Part shown: one piece after another, positions 29,972 to 39,565 of the stretch
Numbering within the stretch: position 1 is the stretch's first letter
Layout of the letters: each line of letters starts with the position of its first letter
From: Lachnospiraceae bacterium
GTDB taxonomy: Bacteria > Bacillota > Clostridia > Lachnospirales > Lachnospiraceae
DNA length: 64,000 nt
Direction: 5' to 3'
Assembly (NCBI GenBank): GCA_014804425.1
Contig: JAAUZV010000006.1
Span: 42,421-106,420, forward strand
Notes under the pieces: model-generated
Seen by the model: only the letters and a program-made list of their open reading frames with translations
What the model was told of the DNA's origin: nothing
Databases searched by the model: none
Program-made: the position numbers and the translations under genes

Positions 29972-30928
29972 TCATATAGTAACCGGCACCACACATACAC
30001 GGTCCTTCAGCTGTGTGACAAGTTCTAAAGACGGCGGTCTTGTCCCCTGCGTCGTCACAGCGCCTGCAGCGGCAGCCGTGGCAAATGACAGCCGCTCCTT
30101 CGGCAGGCAGCCGCGCATGGAGGACAGCGCGTATGCCGCAGCCATCGTATCGCCCGCGCCAACCGTGGAGCATACTGTCACAGGAACGGCGGGCGCATAC
30201 CACGCTTCTTTCCCCGTCAGCAGGACAGCTCCCTGCGAACCCATGGAAACGAGAATTTCCGCGATGCCGCGCTCTGCGAGCACACGTGCCGCCGACAATG
30301 CCCGCTCTTTCTCATTCTCGCCCGTCATCTCCACATGCTGTTCCTTACAGTATGTTGAAAGCTCGTCAAGATTCGGCTTGATGATGTCCGGCTTTGCGGT
30401 GAGTCCCTCGCGAAACAGCGCGCCGTCCGCATCGAGCAGCGCCCTTGCGCCGTGCCTGTGAACAAGCCCGATCAGATCTGCATAGATGGTCTTTGGCACG
30501 CTCCCCGGCGCACTGCCGGAAAGTATGACAAGATCATCCTCCCGTATCGCCGCCTCCATGCCTTTATACAGAATATCAATCTCCGCATCCGTCACCGTCG
30601 GTCCCGCCTCATTGATCTCCGTCACATTCCCATCGTCGCCGACCACCTTTACGTTCGTTCTCGTCTCGCCGCTGATCAGCGTAAAGCAGCTTGGAACTTC
30701 CGTTTTATCCAAGGTCTCCCGTATGAATGCGCCCTGTCTGCCGCCCAAAAGTCCCATTGCAAGCGTTTCTCCGCCGAGCGCACAAACAGCGCGGGAGACA
30801 TTGATACCCTTGCCCCCCGCGTCCTTAAGTGCCTCGCGGACACGATTCAATCCGCCGATATGCAGACTCTCCACCCGGACCGTCTTATCGACGGCAGGAT
30901 TTAATGTTACCGTGATGATTCTCGCCAT
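29972..30928 (-). CDS. 1-phosphofructokinase / PfkB family hexose kinase
   Basis: MARIITVTLNPAVDKTVRVESLHIGGLNRVREALKDAGGKGINVSRAVCALGGE...TVGAGDTMAAAYA. Confidence 0.93.
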   Translation of the reverse strand: MARIITVTLNPAVDKTVRVESLHIGGLNRVREALKDAGGKGINVSRAVCALGGETLAMGLLGGRQGAFIRETLDKTEVPSCFTLISGETRTNVKVVGDDGNVTEINEAGPTVTDAEIDILYKGMEAAIREDDLVILSGSAPGSVPKTIYADLIGLVHRHGARALLDADGALFREGLTAKPDIIKPNLDELSTYCKEQHVEMTGENEKERALSAARVLAERGIAEILVSMGSQGAVLLTGKEAWYAPAVPVTVCSTVGAGDTMAAAYALSSMRGCLPKERLSFATAAAAGAVTTQGTRPPSLELVTQLKDRVCVVPVTI

Positions 30929-31006
30929 ACGATGCTCCGTCGCCTGTCTGGACGCTTTCTTCCAGACTCAACACAGATTCCTTTTAGAATCCGTTTATTT
31001 GTCACA

Positions 31007-33085
31007 TTATTTTGCCAACAGCATCATGATCTTATTGCTTCTTGCCACAAACTTTGTCATCGCCTCCGGCTCAAGCGGCGCTTGCTGGATGAGTGCCAGA
31101 TCGTAAAGCTGCTCGCAGATCGTACTTACATTCTCGCCGTCCTTGTGCTCCAAAATATACTGAACCAGCTTATTATTTGCATTCAGGGTCAGCGTTAACC
31201 CTTCCTTGCCCATGCCCGGCATTCCCATTCCCGGCATCGCATACATTTTCATCATATCCTGCATGCGGCGCGTCTCCTCGGAGAGCGTTACCATGGAGGA
31301 AATGTCCTTATTTTTCAGCCGCTCAAGCTTGACTGTCACATTGTCTTTCTTGATCGCTTTCTTAAAGAGCTTATTTAACTCCTCAGACTGTGCCGCAAGC
31401 TCCTCCGCCGCCTTCTTGGATGTCTTTGCCTTCATGTCATCCGTGATGTCCGCGTCGATCCGCATGAAACGGATGCCCTCGTTTTTGGACTCGAGCTGCG
31501 TGATGAACGGCTGGTCGATATTATCCTTTAAGATCACGGCATCCATCTTCGCCTTGCGGAACATATTGATATACTGGCTCTGCTGCACTTCATCCGTGAC
31601 GTAGTAGATGACCTTTTCTTTCTTCTCATCTGCTTCCGCATCTTCTTCGTCCGCATCGCCGTCCGTATCCTCTGTCACAACCTCTGTCTCGACCGCTTCT
31701 CCGGTCTCCACATCTGTTGCCGCGCCGGCATCCTGATCCTCTTCCGCCGTATCGATCGGCTTCACTTCCAGGCACTCCGGCAGCGTACGGTACTCGCCGT
31801 CAATATTCTTAAACAGGATATAATCCGTCATTTTTTCGCAGAACTTATCGTCTTTTAAGCAGCCGAATTTGATGAACGGACTGATGTCATCCCAGTATTT
31901 CTGATATTCCTCTTTCTCCGTTTTGCAAAGTCCCGCCAGCTTGTCGGCAACCTTTTTCGTGATGTAATCGGAAATCTTCTTCACAAAGCCGTCATTCTGC
32001 AGCGCGCTTCTCGATACATTGAGGGGCAGATCCGGACAGTCGATCACACCCTTTAAGAGCATCAAAAATTCAGGAATGACTTCCTTAATATTATCCGCAA
32101 TGAACACCTGACTGTTATACAGCTTGATCGTTCCCTCGATGGACTCGTACTCCATGTTGATCTTCGGGAAATAAAGAATTCCCTTTAAGTTAAATGGATA
32201 GTCCATATTTAAGTGAATCCAGAACAGCGGCTCCTTGTAATCCTGAAATACCTTGCGGTAAAATTCAAGGTACTCCTCCTTTGTGCATTCAGACGGATTT
32301 TTCGCCCAAAGCGGCGTTGTATCATTTAACAGTTCCGGACGCTTTGCGATCTTTAATTTTTCGGGATCGCCCTCTTTCTCCGGTGCGATCGTTTCGATCA
32401 CGGTATCGGTATCAAGCTTCTCCTCCGCCTTGATCGTCTGCGTCGCCGTCGAATTCGCCACGGACAGATAGATCTCATACGGCATAAAAGAACAATATTT
32501 CTTTATGACCTCACGCGCCTTATACTCATTACAGAATTCCAGACAATCTTCATTTAAGTAGAGCGTGATCTCGGTACCGACCTCGTCCCGGCTGCCCTCG
32601 GTCATATCAAATTCTGTACCGCCGTCGCATTCCCAATGTACCGGAGCTGCACCTTCCTTAAAGGAAAGCGTGTCGATATGCACCGCATCGGCAACCATGA
32701 ATGCCGAGTAAAAACCGAGTCCGAAATGACCGATGATCTGGTCGTCGTTCGTCTTGTCCTTATATTTTTCAATGAAATCCGTTGCACCGGAAAATGCGAT
32801 CTGGTTAATATATTCCTCCACCTCGTCGGCGGTCATGCCAAGTCCGGTATCAATGAATTTCAGCGTTTTTTCCTCAGGATTACAGATGACCTGAATTTGG
32901 TTCTTGAAATCATCGGGGTAAGTATATTCTCCCATCATCTCCAGCTTTTTCAGCTTCGTGATCGCGTCACAGCCATTCGAGATCAGCTCCCGGTAAAAAA
33001 TATCATGGTCGGAATAGAGCCATTTCTTGATGATTGGAAAAATATTGTCGCTGTTAATGGATAAGTTGCCGTGTTTCTGTTCCAT
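31007..33085 (-). CDS. htpG: Molecular chaperone HtpG (Hsp90)
   Basis: LYSDHDIFYRELISNGCDAITKL...GLGFYSAFMVAD...NVSRSALQND; acidic insertion before KEKVIYYVTDEVQQSQYI. Confidence 0.97.
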   Translation of the reverse strand: MEQKHGNLSINSDNIFPIIKKWLYSDHDIFYRELISNGCDAITKLKKLEMMGEYTYPDDFKNQIQVICNPEEKTLKFIDTGLGMTADEVEEYINQIAFSGATDFIEKYKDKTNDDQIIGHFGLGFYSAFMVADAVHIDTLSFKEGAAPVHWECDGGTEFDMTEGSRDEVGTEITLYLNEDCLEFCNEYKAREVIKKYCSFMPYEIYLSVANSTATQTIKAEEKLDTDTVIETIAPEKEGDPEKLKIAKRPELLNDTTPLWAKNPSECTKEEYLEFYRKVFQDYKEPLFWIHLNMDYPFNLKGILYFPKINMEYESIEGTIKLYNSQVFIADNIKEVIPEFLMLLKGVIDCPDLPLNVSRSALQNDGFVKKISDYITKKVADKLAGLCKTEKEEYQKYWDDISPFIKFGCLKDDKFCEKMTDYILFKNIDGEYRTLPECLEVKPIDTAEEDQDAGAATDVETGEAVETEVVTEDTDGDADEEDAEADEKKEKVIYYVTDEVQQSQYINMFRKAKMDAVILKDNIDQPFITQLESKNEGIRFMRIDADITDDMKAKTSKKAAEELAAQSEELNKLFKKAIKKDNVTVKLERLKNKDISSMVTLSEETRRMQDMMKMYAMPGMGMPGMGKEGLTLTLNANNKLVQYILEHKDGENVSTICEQLYDLALIQQAPLEPEAMTKFVARSNKIMMLLAK

Positions 33086-33128
33086 AAAAAATCACATTCC
33101 TTTCTTTGTCGCATTCGATTCTTATAAC

Positions 33129-33157
33129 AGTTTAATTCGGTCGTTACAAAATGTCAA
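33129..33157 (-). promoter_or_regulatory. htpG promoter
   Basis: TTGACA-17-TAAACT on minus strand. Confidence 0.85.
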
Positions 33158-33164
33158 GAAAAAA

Positions 33165-33191
33165 TTAGCACTCGTTTTGAACGAGTGCTAG
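33165..33191. promoter_or_regulatory. CIRCE element (HrcA operator)
   Basis: TTAGCACTC-GTTTTGAAC-GAGTGCTAG; 9-nt spacer and only the final half-site base differs from TTAGCACTC-N9-GAGTGCTAA. Confidence 0.93.
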
Positions 33192-33268
33192 TAATCCTTG
33201 TGAAACCGCTCTATTATGCCTGTGCAGGGAATTATAAACTTTTTATAAAAGCCTGTGAATCTGCATCC

Positions 33269-34387
33269 TTATTCCTCAAACGCAAACGTAACGTCCGCAA
33301 AACAACGGTTATACACATCAAAAAAATCGGTGGTTGTCAGCTCCGAATCATGAAGCAGCCGGACTTCTTCCCAAAGCTCCTCATTGAGATAACGTGTCAA
33401 AGCCGACACAAACGACTCATACTGTTCGCCGAACACCTGCTCGCGCTGCGCCCTGACGATCTCCACCTTATTTTTATCGGTCTGCTCCCTGTCAAAGGTG
33501 CTGACGCATTTTAAGATCTCGTAACCCTGCGGCGTCTCGACAATTCCGCTGACCTGACCGTTCTCAAGCGAAAACGCCACATCCTCAAACGTCTCGTCCA
33601 TGTCTCCATGCCGCACAAACAGCGTATTTTCATCCGCCTCGTTATAGAGCTCCATCAGGCTTTCAAAATCCTCTCCCGCCTCTAAACGTTCGCTCAGTTC
33701 GACCGCCAGCGCATAGCGCTCACCCTTCTCCTCCTCACTCATCGCATAACCGCCGTCCGCGCCGACTGCCGTCGTTGTTTTCAATAAAATATGCTGAATG
33801 GTGATCGTGCGCGCTTCATCATCGCTGATCTCCGGGTTAATGTCTCGAATGATATAATGATAGACCTTGTCCGCCAGCGCATAATCCTGATACATGCCGT
33901 TGATCTGCTCCTGTGTGATCTCCAGAAGCTCCCTCTCCCGATCGGAAAGTGAAGAAAAATAGGTTTCTGCCGCCCGCGTACACAGCGCCTGCTCCTCCTC
34001 GGAAAGCGAAACATTCATCTCCTGTGCGAGCAGCGTCATGGATTTCACACGCGCGATACGCGCGAGCACGGTTTCTTTCACATTTTCCTCCAAAGTCACA
34101 CCGTTAAAATCCTGCTGCCATATTTCTTCCCCGAACACATTCTCATACTGATTCTGCGTGTTTGTCAAATATACCATCAGCTCGCTTTTCATGCAGGAAA
34201 CCGATCCGATGCGAAAAATCTCACCGCGCGCAAACCCCGTCGTCAGAATGAGTTTCGTATTATTCTCGCTCGTCTCCTTCTGTCCGCAGGCGCAGACCCC
34301 GGACAGAAACGTCAGCACCAACATGAGCGCCGCCATCCGCCGCATGGCGTTTCCGAACTTTCGCACAGTGTTTTTCTTTTTTTCCAT
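33269..34387 (-). CDS. PpiC-type peptidylprolyl isomerase lipoprotein
   Basis: Lipobox LSGVCACG, ARTITIQHILLKTTTA...GEDFESLMELYNEAD...VSGIVETPQGYEILK. Confidence 0.85.
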   Translation of the reverse strand: MEKKKNTVRKFGNAMRRMAALMLVLTFLSGVCACGQKETSENNTKLILTTGFARGEIFRIGSVSCMKSELMVYLTNTQNQYENVFGEEIWQQDFNGVTLEENVKETVLARIARVKSMTLLAQEMNVSLSEEEQALCTRAAETYFSSLSDRERELLEITQEQINGMYQDYALADKVYHYIIRDINPEISDDEARTITIQHILLKTTTAVGADGGYAMSEEEKGERYALAVELSERLEAGEDFESLMELYNEADENTLFVRHGDMDETFEDVAFSLENGQVSGIVETPQGYEILKCVSTFDREQTDKNKVEIVRAQREQVFGEQYESFVSALTRYLNEELWEEVRLLHDSELTTTDFFDVYNRCFADVTFAFEE

Positions 34388-34419
34388 TTCGCTATTACTA
34401 CTCCCTCAACACAACTAAA

Positions 34420-35202
34420 TCATTCCCAGACTTCATTCCCGTCCAGCAGCACATACGGGTAGTCCGCGCGGTCAACGCCCCGCATGGACTTCAGTAACCT
34501 CACATAATCATGCACATCCTGCAATTTCTGCGAACACGCAATGCCGCCAAACAGCAGATCCGTGCTATGAATGTCCGACCCTGCCGTCATCGGCAGCCCG
34601 CAGCGCTGTGCGTATTCCCGCGCCCGCACGTCAAACTCCGGATTGTTGTGACCCTTACTTTTGTGACTGGCATGCGTCGCATTGACGCCCTCCACCGCAT
34701 CCGTGAAATCCGGAAAGATGCGGACTGCCGGAATATACGGCTCATCGCGGTACGGATGACAGTGCACCACCAGACCGCCTGCGGCATTCACCATCCGATA
34801 TTGTTCCTCAATCGTTGCATCCTTGATCTCAGGATGCGCCAAGAGCCACTCTTTGTCTAATCCGTAAATCAAAAATTCCGTTCCGTTATCATTTGCCTCC
34901 CAGCCGAAGAACACCTGAAGCCCGATGCGGTCTCCCTCCGCCTTCGCATCCTCATAACCCGCACAGAAGCGTTCCACCCACTCATGCCAGGGCAGCGACC
35001 TGTCGATACAACTGTTTCCGTAAAAAAAATGATCCGTTACCATGATTCCCGTATAGCCCGCCTCAAAACAGGCGCGCGCCATCTGTGCGCCGCTTGCTTT
35101 TGCGCAGGCGGATGCCTGCGACGTATGCAGATGTGTCTCATACACATAAGGATACCTGCTGTCAATCTTTAATATTTCTCCCGTCTGTCCCATTGTTCCC
35201 AC
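34420..35202 (-). CDS. PHP domain phosphoesterase
   Basis: YETHLHTSQASACAKASG...GIMVTDHFFYGNS...VVHCHPYR...GSDIHS. Confidence 0.9.
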   Translation of the reverse strand: MGTMGQTGEILKIDSRYPYVYETHLHTSQASACAKASGAQMARACFEAGYTGIMVTDHFFYGNSCIDRSLPWHEWVERFCAGYEDAKAEGDRIGLQVFFGWEANDNGTEFLIYGLDKEWLLAHPEIKDATIEEQYRMVNAAGGLVVHCHPYRDEPYIPAVRIFPDFTDAVEGVNATHASHKSKGHNNPEFDVRAREYAQRCGLPMTAGSDIHSTDLLFGGIACSQKLQDVHDYVRLLKSMRGVDRADYPYVLLDGNEVWE

Positions 35203-35214
35203 ACTCCGCTGTTT

Positions 35215-36213
35215 TTAATATCCGATCACATACCATTTCCCATCGATTTTTGCGACTGTCAGTATCTCACCGTCACTGTACTCGCCCTCGCTGCCCTTAT
35301 AGGTTATTTCGACTTCCACCTCATAACCGCTGTTGATGGAAACGTCATATTGAAAATCTTCCATAAGATCCTGCTCAAGATCCCGGATCTGATACTCCAA
35401 AAGCGGCTCTGCCTGTACGATCGTATAAGTCATTTTCACATGGTTACCGCAATCCCACTCTAAGTTTTCATTAAAGTCTTCCCACAATTCCCGCTCAGAG
35501 CCATAATCGCGTGTCAGCTCACGCCGCACATCCCCACGGAGCCGTTCGGGAAATGCCTCCAACATTTTCCCCATATCCTGTTTTTCCAAACCATTCATTA
35601 AAACGCCGACAGCCTGCTGATATGTTTTGTGACTGTTATCCCGCGCCAAAAGAACAATAAGCAGAACGAGCGCCACCGCCACGATGAGTCCGACGATCGT
35701 GCCGATGATCACAAGCGCCTTGCGGCTGCTCTGCGGCTGTACCGCGACTCCATACGGACTATACGGATTTCCTGCAAAATATCCGTCCTCGCCCGCATAG
35801 CCCGGCATGTTCGGGTAGGATTGCTCCCCGTTTCCATATATCTGCCCGTTTGCATACGGCAGCTCCCCATTCCCATACGGCTGTCCGTTCGCATACACCG
35901 GGCCCGCATTTCCATATAGCTGCCCGTTCGCATACACCGGGCCCGCATTTCCATATGGCTGCCCATTCGCATACACAGGTGCCACATTCTCATATGGCTG
36001 ACCGCTTACATACGGCGGCTCTCCATTCCCATACGGCTGCCCGTTCGCATACACCGGGCCCGCATTCCCGTATGGTCGGTCCCCTATATACGCCGTCTCT
36101 CCGTTTCCAAGCGGCTGCATAGGTGTAAGGTCAATCTCCGTCGGTGTGCCGCATAATGCGCAAAACCGGGCGCCGCTTTGCAGCTCCGTCCCGCAATTCC
36201 TACAATAACTCAT
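35215..36213 (-). CDS. Zinc-ribbon membrane protein with 13-aa Tyr/Gly/Asn tandem repeats
   Basis: MSYCRNCGTELQSGARFCALCGT zinc ribbon; (PVYANGQPYGNAG)n; TM VIIGTIVGLIVAVALVLLIVLLA. Confidence 0.85.
   Translation of the reverse strand: MSYCRNCGTELQSGARFCALCGTPTEIDLTPMQPLGNGETAYIGDRPYGNAGPVYANGQPYGNGEPPYVSGQPYENVAPVYANGQPYGNAGPVYANGQLYGNAGPVYANGQPYGNGELPYANGQIYGNGEQSYPNMPGYAGEDGYFAGNPYSPYGVAVQPQSSRKALVIIGTIVGLIVAVALVLLIVLLARDNSHKTYQQAVGVLMNGLEKQDMGKMLEAFPERLRGDVRRELTRDYGSERELWEDFNENLEWDCGNHVKMTYTIVQAEPLLEYQIRDLEQDLMEDFQYDVSINSGYEVEVEITYKGSEGEYSDGEILTVAKIDGKWYVIGY
35821..36099 (-). repeat. 39-bp coding tandem repeat, about 7 imperfect units
   Basis: Repeated cccgttcgcatacaccgggcccgcatttccatatggctg-type units. 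Confidence 0.9.
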
Positions 36214-36730
36214 TGTCTGCTCCTCCGTCATGGATCATGCTGTTTTTTCTTTCGTACCGATAAAAAGTATACGGTATATCGAAATACGTATGTTCATCAC
36301 TGTCCGCCGTGATCTCCCAATCCTGCGATTCATCCAAATTCGGAAAATAAGCATCCGCCGCATAGGTATGATCGATCTTCGTCACATGCACCGTATCGCA
36401 GTACGGCAGCATCAGACGATACACGCTCTCTCCGCCTACAATGAACACATCCCCATCGTCATATTTTTTTAACTCATCAAGCAGTTCATCTTCACTGTGA
36501 AACACCTGCGCCCCCTTCTTTGTGAAAGAAGGATTCGCGGAAAGAATCAGATTCGTCCTGCCCGTCAGTGGCTGCTCCTGCGGAAAGGTCATTAATGTTT
36601 TTCTGCCGTACACGATCACCTTTCCCGTCGTCATTTCACGGAACATTTTGTGGTCGTTCGGGATGCTCACCAACAGCTTTCCCTTATTGCCGATCGCCCA
36701 ATTTGCGTCCACCGCCACGATCATATTCAT
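36200..36730 (-). CDS. folA: Dihydrofolate reductase
   Basis: MNMIVAVDANWAIGNKGKLLVSIPNDHKMFREMTTGKVIVYGRKTLMTFP...VFIVGGESVYRLMLPYCD. Confidence 0.96.
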   Translation of the reverse strand: MNMIVAVDANWAIGNKGKLLVSIPNDHKMFREMTTGKVIVYGRKTLMTFPQEQPLTGRTNLILSANPSFTKKGAQVFHSEDELLDELKKYDDGDVFIVGGESVYRLMLPYCDTVHVTKIDHTYAADAYFPNLDESQDWEITADSDEHTYFDIPYTFYRYERKNSMIHDGGADNELL

Positions 36731-36818
36731 CTATGTAATCTCCTCTTAGCCCATCGCTTCCGCCAGATCGGGCATTTCACACAAAATAAGTCTCCTCGGC
36801 AGTCCGTCATGCTCTGCA

Positions 36819-38420
36819 TCAACGATCCCACTTATCCGCAAGCGAGCCGATCTGATCGGCGAATTTCGCCAAATCCTTGTTTGCAACGCCCTCGTTCTTG
36901 CGGATGACTGCGAGCAGGCGCTGTCCTGCCGCCAAAAGCCGTGAGAATACATCCGACTCGCTTCTCGCGCTCTTTTTCTTGAGCCGCACCGGAGCCGCCT
37001 CATAATCCACGCAGTTTTCAAGGAGATCATAACGCGTACCGCTGTAGGGCGCATAGACGTCATAGCCGTACTCGCCGCGCAGACATGCCGCAAACGCTTC
37101 CACGACACTGTCCTCGCCATGCACTAAAAATACCTTCGCAGGCTTCTCGGTAAAGCCGCCGAGCCAGCGGATCAGTCCGTTTTTGTCCGCGTGCCCGCTC
37201 ATGCCTGCAAGTGCTTTAATCTGTGCACGCACCTCGATCGTCTCGCCGAACAGCTTTACCTCTTTCACACCCTCGACCAGCATGCGCCCGAGCGTTCCGA
37301 CCGCCTGATAGCCGACGAACAGCACCGTGCATTCCTCCCTCCAGAGGTTATGTTTCAGATGATGCCTGATACGTCCTGCCTCGCACATGCCGGACGCCGA
37401 TATGATGACCTTCGGCGTATCGTCAAAATTGATCAGCTTCGACTCATCACTCGTGATCGACAGCTTCAAGCCCGGAAATGAAATCGGATTAATTCCTTTT
37501 TTTACGAGCGCCATCGCTTCCTCATCAAAGCAGCTCTCTATGTTTTTATTGAAAATGCCGGTTGCCTCCACCGCAAGCGGGCTGTCCACATACACCGGGA
37601 AATCGGGATACCCCTCGACAAGCCCCTCCGCTTTGATCTGCCTGAAAAAATAAAGCATCTCCTGCGTACGTCCGACTGCAAAGGACGGGATGACAACGTT
37701 GCCTCCCTTGTCAAACGTCTCCTTTATGACCGCCGCAAGATCATGCACATAATCGGGATGCTCCGTGCTGTGCAGGCGGTCGCCGTAAGTCGATTCCATG
37801 ATGACATAATCGGCATCGCTCGTATAGGCAGGATCTTTTAAGAGCGGCTGCTCAATATTGCCGATGTCCCCCGAAAACACAAGCTTCTTTTCATTGCCTC
37901 TTTCATTCACCCACACTTCAATGCTCGCTGAGCCGAGCAGATGCCCGATGTCCGTAAACCGGATGGAAATGCCTTCGCACAGCTCAATGCGCTTTTCATA
38001 CCGGCACGGCACGATCAGCTTGATCACGCCGTCCGCATCCTCCATCGTGTAGAGCGGCTGTATCAGATCATTATTCGCGGAACGTTTTGCCTTGCGGTTT
38101 TTCCACTCCGCCTCCTGCATCTGGATATGCGCACAGTCTCTCAGCATAATGCTGCACAAGTCCGCCGTCGCCTCCGTCGTCAGAACCTGTCCTCTGAAGC
38201 CGCGCGCATACAAAAGCGGCAGCATTCCCGAATGATCCACATGCGCATGCGTCAAAAGCACATAATCAATGAGCGCCTCCTCCGCCGGAAGCTCGGCGTT
38301 TTCAAACACATTCACGCCCTGCTCCATACCGTAATCGACCAAGATCCGTTTTCCGCACGCCTCAAGATAATGACAGCTTCCCGTCACCTCATGAGCCGCT
38401 CCGATAAAAGTCAGCTTCAT
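36819..38420 (-). CDS. MBL-fold beta-CASP metallo-hydrolase with RNA-specificity domain
   Basis: MKLTFIGAAHEVTGSCHYLE...LTHAHVDHSGMLPLLYARGF...SASGMCEAGRIRHHLKHNL. Confidence 0.93.
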   Translation of the reverse strand: MKLTFIGAAHEVTGSCHYLEACGKRILVDYGMEQGVNVFENAELPAEEALIDYVLLTHAHVDHSGMLPLLYARGFRGQVLTTEATADLCSIMLRDCAHIQMQEAEWKNRKAKRSANNDLIQPLYTMEDADGVIKLIVPCRYEKRIELCEGISIRFTDIGHLLGSASIEVWVNERGNEKKLVFSGDIGNIEQPLLKDPAYTSDADYVIMESTYGDRLHSTEHPDYVHDLAAVIKETFDKGGNVVIPSFAVGRTQEMLYFFRQIKAEGLVEGYPDFPVYVDSPLAVEATGIFNKNIESCFDEEAMALVKKGINPISFPGLKLSITSDESKLINFDDTPKVIISASGMCEAGRIRHHLKHNLWREECTVLFVGYQAVGTLGRMLVEGVKEVKLFGETIEVRAQIKALAGMSGHADKNGLIRWLGGFTEKPAKVFLVHGEDSVVEAFAACLRGEYGYDVYAPYSGTRYDLLENCVDYEAAPVRLKKKSARSESDVFSRLLAAGQRLLAVIRKNEGVANKDLAKFADQIGSLADKWDR

Positions 38421-38470
38421 ACCCGATCCCCCCACCTTATTCGTTTTTTATTCGCTTCCCGGCGTTCTCT

Positions 38471-38833
38471 TCACGCCTGCACCCCGATGCACTCCGAAAC
38501 CGCTCCGGAAGCTAACATTTCCTTTGTCATAGACAGATACGGACAGTTTCTGAAACTGCTAAACAGCAGATCGACCGGTCCGAACTGCTCCTTTACCGCC
38601 TTACAGAAAATATCCATATCCGTCTCATCATAGATATTTCCGTGAAAAAAGAACACAGGAATGCGGTATTCCCGCTCCAGATCCTCCTTTAAGCGCATCC
38701 CCGCTTCCTTATCAATATCAATGATCGAAAGAGTGCGGCACTGCTTTGCATAATCCCGCGCATACGCGGCGCCGATCCCCTTTGCGGCTCCCAGCAGCAT
38801 GCCATTCTTTTTTCTGCATAACGACTTGTTCAT
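38471..38833 (-). pseudogene. Truncated short-chain dehydrogenase (N-terminal Rossmann half only)
   Basis: MLLGAAKGIGAAYARDYAKQCRTLSIIDIDKEAG...GPVDLLFSSF then ends, no Ser-Tyr-Lys region. Confidence 0.55.
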
Positions 38834-38893
38834 GAATATTCCTTTCACAAAAACCTCTCCTCCGGCGTTTGCGAAACGCAATGATTCGAAACC

Positions 38894-39565
38894 TCACTTT
38901 TGCCGTATACGTGTCCGATAAAGCCGATTGCTGAACGGATAGGTATAGCGCGCCGATCTTAAGTACGCATCCGCCGACAGGTAGTATCGTTCCCCCCATG
39001 AATACACCTCTAACATGGTTTCCTGCGACTCCTCATAAAGCCCCGTCACCGTGATAAAGTGGGCGGCGACATGTTCCTTTGCCGCCACCATACGGCCGTT
39101 CTGCAAACGATACAGCGTCACGCCCCGCCGCTTTTTATGGAAAAAGGGCGCAGACCCCAAGATCAGTATGACCGGACAATCCGCCAAAAGCTGTTCCCGC
39201 ACGATTGTAAGCAGCCGTTCCTTACTTTTTTTGCCTGAAAAAAGAAAACTCACACCGCGAAGGCGCTCCGGCGCCCGATGCCATAACAGCATAACATTCA
39301 GAACACCCGTATACAGATACGCTGACATGCCGAATCCGGGGATCACGCGCAAAAAACGCCGTTCCAGCTTACGCACAAGGGACAGATAGGCCTCTCTGTC
39401 TCCCGGCGTATTCAAAACATGGCGGTAAATGCAATAATCCGCCGCCGCGATCACCCCGCACCCATAGCGCCTGAGTCTGCCGTCCTGTGAAAAAAAATTC
39501 TTTTTTTCAAACCATTGCTGACTGCCTGCCATATAGCTATGCGGAAGCGCCGCCTTTTTATTCAT
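38894..39565 (-). CDS. C39/papain-like cysteine peptidase-like hypothetical protein
   Basis: RRYGCGVIAAADYCIYRH (Cys box) and HFITVTGLYEESQETMLEVYSWGERYYL (His box). Confidence 0.6.
   Translation of the reverse strand: MNKKAALPHSYMAGSQQWFEKKNFFSQDGRLRRYGCGVIAAADYCIYRHVLNTPGDREAYLSLVRKLERRFLRVIPGFGMSAYLYTGVLNVMLLWHRAPERLRGVSFLFSGKKSKERLLTIVREQLLADCPVILILGSAPFFHKKRRGVTLYRLQNGRMVAAKEHVAAHFITVTGLYEESQETMLEVYSWGERYYLSADAYLRSARYTYPFSNRLYRTRIRQK

Noticed and set aside
35821-36099. Possible CRISPR array
   Set aside because: 39-bp units without unique spacers, in frame within a coding sequence
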